From positions 224,867 to 288,866 of the forward strand of contig DJTE01000002.1 in NCBI GenBank assembly GCA_002439165.1: a DNA stretch of 64,000 nucleotides. The letters run 5' to 3'. Positions within the stretch are counted from its first letter, which is position 1. Every line of letters begins with the position of its first letter. A model generated the notes under the pieces. That model ran no database searches. It was not told where the DNA came from and was given only the letters and a program-made list of their open reading frames with translations. Source of the DNA: Chryseobacterium indologenes. GTDB taxonomy: Bacteria; Bacteroidota; Bacteroidia; Flavobacteriales; Weeksellaceae. Shown one piece after another: positions 45,201-52,361 of the stretch. The translations under genes were made by a program, and so were the position numbers.

Positions 45201-45995
45201 TTTTTTGGCCTTTCCAATGAGAGTCCTTACGATAAAGAAAATACGGAAAGAGAATACAACAGGGCCAGAATTTCCAGATTCAATTTTGCCCCTTCCATCT
45301 CCAGAAAGAGCTGGCTGAATCTTCAGCATCAGTTCCAGCTTACGTTTGAGGACAATAAAGTACAGCGGAAAGGTAACCGTTTTGTAGACCAGTCACCGGA
45401 TGTACGCACTGAAGTCTTCAAAAGTCAGGAATTCTTAGGAGCGAATTATACGTTCAGCTACAAAAATATGGATAATAATGCGTTCCCGACTTTAGGACTG
45501 GAATTCCTTGTCAATGCAGACTGGAAAGCCAATACCTCTAACTTTGAAAAGAATTTCGTCACTTTAAACGGAACTTTGACTATTGACCACAGGATTGATA
45601 AAAAAGGAAATTTCGTTTTTGCCAATTCCAGTAATGTGATGTGGATCAACAATAATAATTTTGAATTCTACCAGGCTGCAAGCATCGGAGGCAATAACGG
45701 AATGCGGGCTTTCAGAAACGACAGGTTCTCAGGAAGATCTTATTTCACAAACAATTCCGAGGTTCGCTGGGATTTCGGAAGGGTAAGAAACAATATTGTT
45801 CCTGCCAATATGGGCGTACTGATCGGATATGATATAGGCCGCGTATGGAACGACAACGAAAATTCCACCAAATGGCATCAATCCGTAGGTGCAGGTTTCT
45901 GGATGAGCGTTGTAGAGATGCTTTCCGCGAGGCTGAATTATTTTTACGGTTCAGACGGCGGAAGAGTTTCAGCCGGAGTCGGGATGACTTTCTAA
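42279..45995 (+). CDS. Lipoprotein with calcineurin-type phosphatase, kinase-like core and outer-membrane barrel
   Basis: 1238 residues. A lipobox-like site ends at Cys28 (GVLYSCAT). Residues 50-340 are a metallophosphoesterase with all motifs: IGDAG, LGDN, GNHDW, HHP and GHDHN. The middle (about 455-700) shows Lys477/478 in FVMRGVKKS, GDWDRHSDQ (Asp616-Gln623) and KDRDQAF (Asp643/Asp645), resembling the catalytic Asp and DRH motifs of atypical HipA/FAM20/CotH-like kinases; this is inference. Residues about 900-1238 are a BamA/surface-antigen-like barrel ending GVGMTF. It is probably surface-associated and unusual in holding phosphatase and kinase-like parts in one chain. Confidence 0.75.
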   Translation: MNLSFKTHLKNTSIAFRAVLSAGVLYSCATYNVKKGKNLFEVKNSDIKSENDFKVFLIGDAGNADEIQAQQTLGLLKNKLDSADSNSMLIFLGDNIYPNGMPKESDKDYALAKQKLEDQLAITGNFKGKTLVIPGNHDWYNGMDGLKAQEDFVKNYFNDKKAFLPKNSCPIDDVNLSKDIKLIVVDTEWALANWDNYPGVNKNCTIKTREDFFTEFKDLVTKNQDKRIIVALHHPIISSGTHAGFNSAKSHLFPLKSKIPVPGVASLINILRSSSGASPEDINNRHYADLANRLKSIVQDKENIIFVSGHDHNLQYHEDRNIRQIISGAGSKTDPATIALQTDFSYGGSGFAVLNFRKDQSTDVEYFSTKDNSLKKLTHISVISKPDVFINNYPRTFPATATSTVYPVELTQKGSVYRWLWGEHYRKYYGIPVEAPTADLATLNGGFTPFREGGGNQSNSLRLKAADGQEFVMRGVKKSAVRFLNNMAFKKSTFGNELNNTFPEKFLLDFYTTNHPFTPFSVGNMADKVGIFHSNPKLYYIPKQYTLGEYNKNYGDEMYMIEERFSSDPKTLASLDNARDIVSTDDVLKNFTKNYKYSVDRESYIRARIFDMFIGDWDRHSDQWKWAEYQDGDKVVYKPVPKDRDQAFSKYDGAAFRIIMNVPAIRHMKTFKDDIKNVKWMNMEPYPLDLIFLKGSTREEWAAQARYIQDHLTDADIDEAFNNLPKEVKDETIADIQSKLKIRKTKLQNYAAQYYDVLQKKVPLAGTVNPDKFVVTKTGNSVNVKQYKLDKNKENPELVFEKNYDDSKTKELWIYGLEDDDIYEVSGEGKPKMTIRLIGGYNHDVYNVSNGSRVKIYDFKSQKNTYNAASATKNISDDYDVNTYNYKHPKFNYFAGYPNADYNPDDGVIIGFLANYTVNNFIRDPYTQKHSLKANFYTATAGFNLVYKGIFKKAISGWDFNIDAGYTTPRFSRNFFGLSNESPYDKENTEREYNRARISRFNFAPSISRKSWLNLQHQFQLTFEDNKVQRKGNRFVDQSPDVRTEVFKSQEFLGANYTFSYKNMDNNAFPTLGLEFLVNADWKANTSNFEKNFVTLNGTLTIDHRIDKKGNFVFANSSNVMWINNNNFEFYQAASIGGNNGMRAFRNDRFSGRSYFTNNSEVRWDFGRVRNNIVPANMGVLIGYDIGRVWNDNENSTKWHQSVGAGFWMSVVEMLSARLNYFYGSDGGRVSAGVGMTF

Positions 45996-46036
45996 AAATC
46001 TGCTTCCGGACTCCCTGATCCCCTGAAATAAAATAT

Positions 46037-46072
46037 AAAAAAGGCTGCAATTCCGTTGCAGCCTTTTCTGTT
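46037..46072 (+). terminator. Terminator after the phosphatase/barrel gene
   Basis: AAAAGGCTGCAA, TTCC loop-like centre, TTGCAGCCTTTT: a long perfect stem with T-rich tail. Its symmetry could also stop antisense transcription. Confidence 0.88.
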
Positions 46073-46296
46073 TTTATGACCTGTAACTCCTGAATTTTAA
46101 ACTACAAAAAACATTTTCTTGTAAAAAATGTAAATAAAGAAAATTTAATATCCGACCATTCTGATTAGCAGATCATTACAGATAAAACAAATACGGTTTT
46201 AAAATAAGAAACATATATACTTCAATACAGCCGGTAAATAGCCATAGATTAATATGCTTATTTATTTCCAAAAAATTCATTTTTTTCAAAAGAATC

Positions 46297-46304
46297 TATA
46301 TTTG
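46297..46304 (+). promoter_or_regulatory. -7 box of the 46337 gene
   Basis: TATATTTG (TAnnTTTG), 32 bases before the ATG, in an AT-rich 264-base gap that otherwise shows no gene. Confidence 0.5.
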
Positions 46305-46336
46305 CATTAAAATTATTTAATAAAAAAAACAGTTCG

Positions 46337-47056
46337 ATGAAAAAAAAGCTATTTTACATGGCCTTATTTGCTATGTCATTAAGCGTAAACGCTCAGATTG
46401 GTATTCATACTCCTACTCCCCAGAACACACTTCACGTGAACGGCAGCCTCCAGGTTGTAAAAGACATTAATATCGGAGGGGATGCGGGAACAAAAGGAAA
46501 TTCAGGAAACAGAGGTGAATTTTTGATGTCAAACGGATCAGGAACCCCTCCTGTATGGCGGAATATCGAGTCTGAGAATTTTTTAAAAGTTGTTTTTGTG
46601 GGCAATAAAACAGATATCAGCCCGGCATCCGGAAGCTATACCGGAACAGGAAGCAGCCCCGTGAGTACCCACGGAAGCAATGTAAAGACCTATGTGTATA
46701 ACGTAAGCAATAAAATTGACAATGCTTACCTCACCTACAATTCTACCAATGGATTGTTCACAGTTGTGAAGCCAGGGTTTTATAATATCGTTCCATACGT
46801 TACTTATGATCTCAGCTTAAACGGGAACGGTTATACGGCAGGAACAGCAAAGTCTTCGGTTCAGAAAATAAATCCGGCAACAGAAACACTGGCTTCAAGT
46901 TCTACCGGCCACGGTGAACGTACCCTTGCAGTCAACCATAACCTTTCTTCGATTACCTATTTCAATACCGGAGAAACCTTTAGGGTACAGTGTGTCTATA
47001 CGCAGAATTTCAGGTTATCATCCGGTAATATCCATATTTCCTATTTAACTCCGTAA
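46337..47056 (+). CDS. Secreted protein of unknown function
   Basis: 239 residues. A signal peptide ends near residue 20 (MSLSVNAQ). It then reads IGIHTPTPQNTLHVNGSLQV, a phrase frequent in flavobacterial surface proteins and tail-fibre-like repeats, then a Gly/Ser/Thr-rich stretch and a beta-rich domain (about 100-239). No T9SS tail is visible. Function unknown. Confidence 0.65.
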   Translation: MKKKLFYMALFAMSLSVNAQIGIHTPTPQNTLHVNGSLQVVKDINIGGDAGTKGNSGNRGEFLMSNGSGTPPVWRNIESENFLKVVFVGNKTDISPASGSYTGTGSSPVSTHGSNVKTYVYNVSNKIDNAYLTYNSTNGLFTVVKPGFYNIVPYVTYDLSLNGNGYTAGTAKSSVQKINPATETLASSSTGHGERTLAVNHNLSSITYFNTGETFRVQCVYTQNFRLSSGNIHISYLTP

Positions 47057-47070
47057 AAGTCTGTTATCAT

Positions 47071-47940
47071 CTAAAAAGAAAACCGGTACACCTTCCCTCC
47101 GGTATCCTTGTCTTTTTCGTCAGCAATCAGCAGGGTTTTGTCATTGAGAAACACCACCGACTCCTTCTGGGAATTATGATTTAAAGAAATTTTTTCAATC
47201 TTTGCTGTATTGAAATCATCCGCTTTAAATCCGGAAAGAACATGAATATTCTTATGGGACAGCAAAACAATTTTATCTTTTGTGCTGTTAATGGCAGCGG
47301 ATGTGATGGCGGCATCGCTATATTTTCCGTTAAGCTTTAGTTTTCCTATTAATTTAGCTTCAAAATCCCCTTCCCTGTTAGGAACCTGGAATACCAGAAA
47401 TGTTCCGTCAAAACCTTTGCTTCTGTTTTTCGTAAACAGATAGAAATTACCGTTCATTTCTACAAAAGCTTCACAATCGTAGAGCCAGTTCGATTTTTTA
47501 GGCGGAAATTCTGTCTGTCCTTCGTAGTGGAACCTGGTGGTCTGCACTGCTTTGGTTGTTTTTTGTCCTGTATTCTGCAGATCCAGTTTCAGAATAGCAA
47601 GATCCTGTCTGTTATTGTCATTATTTCCGAAATCACCGATATAGATATTTCCCTGTGTATCGGCTGTTATATCTTCCCAGTCTGTGTTTTCTGCATTTTC
47701 TACCAGAACATCGGCAACTTGCTGCCCTTTCATATCCAGGCCGTACACCCTATTCTTATTTCCCTGGTCTTCAATAGCCCAGATCGTCTGTTTATCTTTG
47801 GATAATGCTATTCCGGAAACTTCCTTGAGTTTTTTGGGTAAAGAGAATTCCACTTTTAATTCATCATTTTTAGGGGCATCCTGAGCCTTAGGATTACAGC
47901 TCCACAAAATGCAGGCTGAAAATATAAGAGTCCGTAACAT
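47071..47940 (-). CDS. Lipoprotein with beta-propeller-like (SdiA-regulated type) domain
   Basis: 289 residues from the ATG at 47940; the frame extends to 47997, but MLRTLIFSACILWSCNPKAQ is a lipoprotein signal (lipobox ILWSC). Repeated blade-like segments follow: KEVSGIALSKDKQTIWAIED, ENTDWEDITADTQGNIYIGD, WLYDCEAFVEMNGNFYLFTK, ITSAAINSTKDKIVLLS, ESVVFLNDKTLLIADE. This resembles the SdiA-regulated/esterase-like propeller proteins. No catalytic residues assigned. Periplasmic or surface-attached; role unknown. Confidence 0.65.
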   Translation of the reverse strand: MLRTLIFSACILWSCNPKAQDAPKNDELKVEFSLPKKLKEVSGIALSKDKQTIWAIEDQGNKNRVYGLDMKGQQVADVLVENAENTDWEDITADTQGNIYIGDFGNNDNNRQDLAILKLDLQNTGQKTTKAVQTTRFHYEGQTEFPPKKSNWLYDCEAFVEMNGNFYLFTKNRSKGFDGTFLVFQVPNREGDFEAKLIGKLKLNGKYSDAAITSAAINSTKDKIVLLSHKNIHVLSGFKADDFNTAKIEKISLNHNSQKESVVFLNDKTLLIADEKDKDTGGKVYRFSF

Positions 47941-47997
47941 ATCTATTTTATTTTTTAAAGTGAAATACAAATACTGAATATTTAAGACAGGATACAA

Positions 47998-48251
47998 GGA
48001 AAATTGATTCTTTCTAATTAATTACAGGATAGGCAAGGACAAAAAATAACTGAATGTTTTTTAAGATAACAAAGCCGCTTCGCTTATTTTTGAAATGCAA
48101 AACTTTGTGTTGCCCTGCATCTTTCCCTGCTTTCATTGTAATACATTTATCTGATTAATACTTTCCCCGCTTAACCCTTTTTTCAGGCCTGATCCTATAT
48201 TTTTAATCTAAGTTATTAATTATCTCCTGATAACGAAATAAATTTTTCTGT
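47998..48251. other. Intergenic gap between mazG and the propeller lipoprotein
   Basis: 254 AT-rich bases; no gene, repeat or clear terminator seen. Confidence 0.4.
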
Positions 48252-49019
48252 CTAAGGCAGGCGTTTAGCCTTTTCCCAAAGAACATCCATTTCCTCCAGC
48301 GACAGATCAGCAAGTTTCAGTCCCGCTTCATCAGCAAGCCCCTCCATTTTCTGAAATCTCGAAATGAACTTCAGATTCGTTCTTTCCAATGCCGAATCCG
48401 GGTTGATCCCTGAAATTCTTGCATAATTGATCAGTGAGAAAAATACATCTCCAAGCTCCTGTTCCTTTTTGACAGGATCTGTTTCTTCATGAAACTCCTG
48501 TATTTCCTCGTCCACTTTTTTCCAGGCATCTTCCGCATCATGAAATTCAAACCCGATGCCTTTTACCTTATCCTGTATTCTGTAAGCTTTTACAAGGCTC
48601 GGAAGGCTTTTGGGAACACCGCCCAGGATGGATTTATTTCCTTCTTTGAGTTTCAGTTTTTCCCAGTTCTGCTTTACCTCTTCTTCGTCTTTTACTTCTG
48701 TATCCCCATAAATATGAGGATGGCGGAAGATCAGTTTCTCATTCAGTGAATTAATAACGTCTGCTATATCAAAACTCTCTTTTTCGGAACCTATTTTAGC
48801 ATAAAAGACCAGGTGAAGCAGTACATCTCCCAGTTCTTTTTTTATCTCGTGTAAGTCTTCCTGAAGAATAGCATCCGAAAGTTCATAGGTTTCCTCCAGC
48901 GTGAGGTGACGTAAAGTCTGAAGGGTCTGTTTCCGGTCCCAGGGGCATTTTTCCCGGAGATCATCCATAATATCAAGCAGTCTTCCGAAAGCTTCTAATT
49001 TTTCCTGTCTGGTATTCAT
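48252..49019 (-). CDS. mazG: Nucleoside triphosphate pyrophosphohydrolase MazG
   Basis: 255 residues from the ATG at 49019 (MNTRQEKLEAFGRLLDIM). A longer frame starts at 49076, but a TACCTTTG promoter box at 49045-49052 lies inside that extension. It has two MazG domains: KCPWDRKQTLQTLRHLTLEETYEL with EIKKELGDVLLHLVF, and VDEEIQEFHEE with EQELGDVFFSLINYAR. It hydrolyses non-canonical or damaged NTPs to NMP and pyrophosphate. 254 bases without a gene separate it from the downstream lipoprotein. Confidence 0.93.
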   Translation of the reverse strand: MNTRQEKLEAFGRLLDIMDDLREKCPWDRKQTLQTLRHLTLEETYELSDAILQEDLHEIKKELGDVLLHLVFYAKIGSEKESFDIADVINSLNEKLIFRHPHIYGDTEVKDEEEVKQNWEKLKLKEGNKSILGGVPKSLPSLVKAYRIQDKVKGIGFEFHDAEDAWKKVDEEIQEFHEETDPVKKEQELGDVFFSLINYARISGINPDSALERTNLKFISRFQKMEGLADEAGLKLADLSLEEMDVLWEKAKRLP

Positions 49020-49044
49020 AACTTGTTGAGAGTTCAATATTATA

Positions 49045-49052
49045 CAAAGGTA
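49045..49052 (-). promoter_or_regulatory. -7 box of mazG
   Basis: TACCTTTG on the minus strand, 25 bases upstream of the ATG at 49019. It helps decide the start codon. Confidence 0.55.
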
Positions 49053-49172
49053 AGGGTTATTTGGACTCTCCGGCAAACCTTCTTATTTAAAATTGAATGA
49101 ATCCGGAATGTGAAAGATGAAAGGTACAGGTTTTTAACAGTCTGCCATTATTCCGGATAAGACAGCTTCAGC

Positions 49173-49205
49173 AAAAAGCCCCATCAGGACTGACGGGGCT
49201 TTATA
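49173..49205 (-). terminator. Terminator downstream of the DUF5606 gene
   Basis: On the minus strand AAGCCCCGTCA, a short loop, TGATGGGGCTT then TTT: a GC-rich stem with one G-T pair. Confidence 0.85.
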
Positions 49206-49225
49206 TTTTTAGAGGTAAGGATTAA

Positions 49226-49783
49226 TTATCCCTGTTTTCTGTGAGTACTTTTTGGAGCTGCTTTGGCTGCTGAAGTAGCTTTTACTTTCGGAGCGGCAGG
49301 TTTTTCAGCTTTCGGAGCTGCTTTTTTAGGAGCATCCTTGTCGATACTTACTTCTTCCTGTGCAGGATCTAAAGTTTCAGGCTCTGCTTTTACGAAGCTT
49401 TCCGGAGTAATATAGCCTGCCTTTTGAAGGATATTATACCATTGAGCAAGCTTTTTGATATCAGAAGCATATACTCTTTCCGTATCATAATTAGGAAGTG
49501 AAGCGGTCATAAATTCTTTCAGCTCCGCATCGGATGATTTGTGAGAGATTGTTTCTTTATAATCCTGATTTTTTGCAATATTTTCAAAAACTTCAAACAA
49601 AGGAACTTCTTTATCAACTGTAAACATCGCAATATTGTCTAATAAGCTTACCTGGCTTGAGTTTCCGATGCTTACTTTTTTCTTGTTTGTAACGTCTTCA
49701 ATAATAAACCCGTTTCTTAATTGAGAAACTAATTTGTAAAGTCCTGGCTTTCCTGAAATTGAAATTATTTTTTCTAACAGCAT
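49226..49783 (-). CDS. DUF5606 domain protein
   Basis: 185 residues. Residues 1-125 form the conserved domain: LLEKIISISGKPGLYKLVSQ, a small Tudor/SH3-like beta segment (GFIIEDVTNKKKVSI), then a helical region. The tail (about 130-185) is a disordered Ala/Pro/Lys segment (AEKPAAPKVKATSAAKAAPK) of the type found in nucleic-acid-associated proteins. It lies just below def; homologues keep this neighbourhood in flavobacteria to my recollection. Function unknown. Confidence 0.8.
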   Translation of the reverse strand: MLLEKIISISGKPGLYKLVSQLRNGFIIEDVTNKKKVSIGNSSQVSLLDNIAMFTVDKEVPLFEVFENIAKNQDYKETISHKSSDAELKEFMTASLPNYDTERVYASDIKKLAQWYNILQKAGYITPESFVKAEPETLDPAQEEVSIDKDAPKKAAPKAEKPAAPKVKATSAAKAAPKSTHRKQG

Positions 49784-49864
49784 AATTATATTGTTTGTAA
49801 ATTCTGCAATCAGCTCGGGGCTTTTTGCTCTGTATTATTTTTTCTTTTTAATCCTTATTTAAAA

Positions 49865-50437
49865 TTATTTTGGAAATCTCATTTTATAGTTGATGCTTAC
49901 ATCACCCTGAGAAATCTTTGTCAGCTTGCCTTTTACCAGCTTTTTCTTCAACGAACTCAGGTGATCGGTAAACAGGATCCCTTCGATGTGGTCATACTCA
50001 TGCTGAATTACGCGGGCTCTAATATCGGAAAAAGTTTCTGTATGTTTCACAAAATTTTCGTCATAATATTCAATAACGATGGTTCCCTTTCTTTTTACAT
50101 CTTCTCTTACATCCGGAATAGAAAGGCATCCTTCATTGAACTTCCATTCTTCACCTGATTCTTCAAGGATTCTTGCATTGATGAAAACTTTTTTGAATTC
50201 TGCCAGCTCATCTTTGATGTCTTCATAATCTTCATCTTCAGCCAGCGGAGTTACGTCGATGACGAACATACGGATATCCAGCCCGATCTGAGGTGCAGCC
50301 AGTCCGATACCATTGGCACTGTACATCGTCTCAAACATATTCTCTATCAGTTCCTGTAATCCGGGATAATCTTTGTCTATATCTTTCCCCACTTTTCTCA
50401 AAACGGGATCCCCAAAAGCTCTTATCGGTAAAATCAT
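49865..50437 (-). CDS. def: Peptide deformylase
   Basis: 190 residues. It removes the N-formyl group from nascent proteins. All three motifs are present: GIGLAAPQIG, EGCLSIP (metal Cys) and QHEYDHIEG (HExxH variant with metal His pair). Its start overlaps the ruvX stop by 4 bases (ATGA), so the two are cotranscribed. Confidence 0.97.
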   Translation of the reverse strand: MILPIRAFGDPVLRKVGKDIDKDYPGLQELIENMFETMYSANGIGLAAPQIGLDIRMFVIDVTPLAEDEDYEDIKDELAEFKKVFINARILEESGEEWKFNEGCLSIPDVREDVKRKGTIVIEYYDENFVKHTETFSDIRARVIQHEYDHIEGILFTDHLSSLKKKLVKGKLTKISQGDVSINYKMRFPK

Positions 50438-50850
50438 CTTATTCTCTGTTCTAAAAAATTCTGCAATATGATGGTTGCACTTACTTTATCTATTAATCCT
50501 TTCTCCTGCCTCTTTTTTTTGTTTTTCCCGCTCTGGGATATAAAAAAGGAAGCCATCTTCGAGGTAAATCTTTCATCAAGGCGGTGAACCTTAATGTCCG
50601 GAAATTCATGTTGAAATCCTTCAATGAATTTCAGAATATCCGTTTCCACTTCGGAAATATTTCCTTTAAGATCTATGGGAAGCCCTATCACGGTTTCATC
50701 TACCCTGTTTTCGCTGAAATAGGTCTTCAGAAACTCCATAAGCAGCGGTGTCTGCACGGTATCCAGACCGCTCGCAATGATCTGCATATCATCTGTTGCG
50801 GCAATTCCGCAGCGCGCTTTTCCATAATCTATTGCAAGGATCTGTCCCAT
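50434..50850 (-). CDS. ruvX: YqgF/RuvX RNase H-fold protein
   Basis: 138 residues, full length for the family. Motifs: LAIDYGKARCGIAATD (first catalytic Asp), ETVIGLPIDLKGN, and VHRLDERFTSKMA (Glu). The family acts in rRNA 5'-end maturation and has been called a Holliday-junction resolvase. First gene of a ruvX-def pair, with a TAAATTTG box just upstream. Confidence 0.93.
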   Translation of the reverse strand: MGQILAIDYGKARCGIAATDDMQIIASGLDTVQTPLLMEFLKTYFSENRVDETVIGLPIDLKGNISEVETDILKFIEGFQHEFPDIKVHRLDERFTSKMASFFISQSGKNKKKRQEKGLIDKVSATIILQNFLEQRIR

Positions 50851-50857
50851 AAGTCTG

Positions 50858-50865
50858 CAAATTTA
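50858..50865 (-). promoter_or_regulatory. -7 box of ruvX-def
   Basis: TAAATTTG on the minus strand, ending 7 bases before the ruvX ATG, so the transcript would be nearly leaderless. Confidence 0.5.
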
Positions 50866-50965
50866 GTAAAATTTACTGATTTTATTCATAACGCAGTTTT
50901 TTTATAAAAATCATGTTTTATTCCATTATTTTTTTTATAATTTTAATCTTCCAAAAAACGAAAGT

Positions 50966-51442
50966 ATGAAGAAACTCATCCTCGTAAGACATGCGAAAAG
51001 CGACTGGCCGGAAGAAACGGAAGATTTTGACAGACCTCTGGCAGACAAGGGGTTGCAGGACGCTATGAATATGTCCAGATTCATGAAAGACAAGAACATT
51101 TCCATTGATTATTTCGTATCCAGTCCGGCAGTACGTGCGCTGAATACTTGCAGAATTTTCAATCAAACCTATCAGCTGAATATTTCCACGGCCGATAAGC
51201 TGTATAATCCTTCGGAAAGAAATTTTGAATCTGTGATCTACGGTCTGGATGATCAGGTGAACTCTGTTGCCCTGTTTTCTCATAACAACGGTATTTCTAA
51301 TTTTGCCAATTCTATATCAGAAGATATTTTTCACTTTCCAACCTGTGGAGTGGCAGGCTTTGAGATAGACTGCAATTCGTGGTCTGAATTCGACGGCGCC
51401 AAAAAGAAGCTGCTGTTTTTTTATGAACCGGGCAAAATATAA
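50966..51442 (+). CDS. SixA-like histidine phosphatase
   Basis: 158 residues. The phosphohistidine motif LVRHAKSDW is at the N-terminus and a second His in LFSHNNGIS. SixA-type enzymes dephosphorylate phosphohistidine proteins such as phosphorelay domains. The 3' end overlaps the archaemetzincin gene by 20 bases, hinting at coupling. Confidence 0.88.
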   Translation: MKKLILVRHAKSDWPEETEDFDRPLADKGLQDAMNMSRFMKDKNISIDYFVSSPAVRALNTCRIFNQTYQLNISTADKLYNPSERNFESVIYGLDDQVNSVALFSHNNGISNFANSISEDIFHFPTCGVAGFEIDCNSWSEFDGAKKKLLFFYEPGKI

Positions 51443-52304
51443 ACCGCCCTTTTATGTCTTTATTTTTATTTTTCTTTTTTCCTGTCAGAAAAAGGAGCAG
51501 TCTTATCTGGAAACCATTGCCGGTAATGATGTAAAACTTTCCTATCCCCAACCTGGAAGCTGGCGGTACAGCCACCATGAAAAATTTCAGAAATTTGAAG
51601 ATTTTCAAAAAACAAAAAAAATACTCCCTGAACCCGGCAAAAATATTATTTACCTGCAGCCTGTCGGAACTTTCGATCAGCTCCAGCAAAAGGAAATAGA
51701 ACTTACCCGGGACTATTTAAATGCTTATTACCAGCTGGAGACAAAAGTCCTTCCGGCTTTACCCCATTCCATCATAGCCAAAAATGCCAGAAGAATTTCC
51801 CGGGATGGACATGAACAGGTATTGGCGAGCTATGTTCTGGACAGTATTCTGATCAGAAGAAAACCCAAAGACGCTATCATATTGATGGGGATCACAGAAA
51901 AAGACCTGTATCCCAGACCGGAATGGAATTACGTTTTCGGGTTTGCCTCTTATGAAGACGGTGTAGGCGTGACTTCCCTGTACAGGTTTGCCAATGGTAA
52001 CCTGACAGATACTAATTTTAATGAAAGTCTTCTGAGACTCATCAAAATAAGTTCCCATGAAATCGGCCATATGTTCGGCATCAGCCACTGCCTGAATGCC
52101 AATTGTGTGATGAACGGAACCAATTCACTTTCAGAAACAGATTTTCATTTTGCAAGAGCCTGTTCGCTTTGCCAGCAGAAACTGAACTCCAGTATTCATT
52201 ACGACCCTAAAAAACGTCTCACCAGGCTGAAACAATTCTTTGAAAAACAACATCTGAATACCGAACTTGCCCGTGCTGAAGCCGATTGGAATCTATTGAA
52301 ATAG
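51423..52304 (+). CDS. Archaemetzincin-type zinc peptidase lipoprotein
   Basis: 293 residues. A lipobox ends near residue 21 (FIFLFSCQKK). The archaemetzincin signature is complete: HEIGHMFGISHC, then NANCVMNG (Cys plus Met-turn) and CSLCQQ, matching the HExxHxxGxxH zinc site plus the four-Cys structural zinc site. Archaemetzincins are mostly archaeal/eukaryotic and soluble; a lipidated bacterial version acting in the periplasm or at the surface is less usual. Overlaps the phosphatase gene upstream. A shared terminator lies beyond. Confidence 0.85.
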   Translation: MNRAKYKPPFYVFIFIFLFSCQKKEQSYLETIAGNDVKLSYPQPGSWRYSHHEKFQKFEDFQKTKKILPEPGKNIIYLQPVGTFDQLQQKEIELTRDYLNAYYQLETKVLPALPHSIIAKNARRISRDGHEQVLASYVLDSILIRRKPKDAIILMGITEKDLYPRPEWNYVFGFASYEDGVGVTSLYRFANGNLTDTNFNESLLRLIKISSHEIGHMFGISHCLNANCVMNGTNSLSETDFHFARACSLCQQKLNSSIHYDPKKRLTRLKQFFEKQHLNTELARAEADWNLLK

Positions 52305-52308
52305 TATA

Positions 52309-52337
52309 TAAAAAAACGGACCGAAGCCCGTTTTTAT
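52309..52337. terminator. Bidirectional terminator between convergent genes
   Basis: AAAAACGG, 8-base loop ACCGAAGC, CCGTTTTT: symmetric, able to stop both the archaemetzincin and the serine-hydrolase transcripts. Confidence 0.7.
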
Positions 52338-52361
52338 TGAATAGTCTGGTAATCTTTTCTG

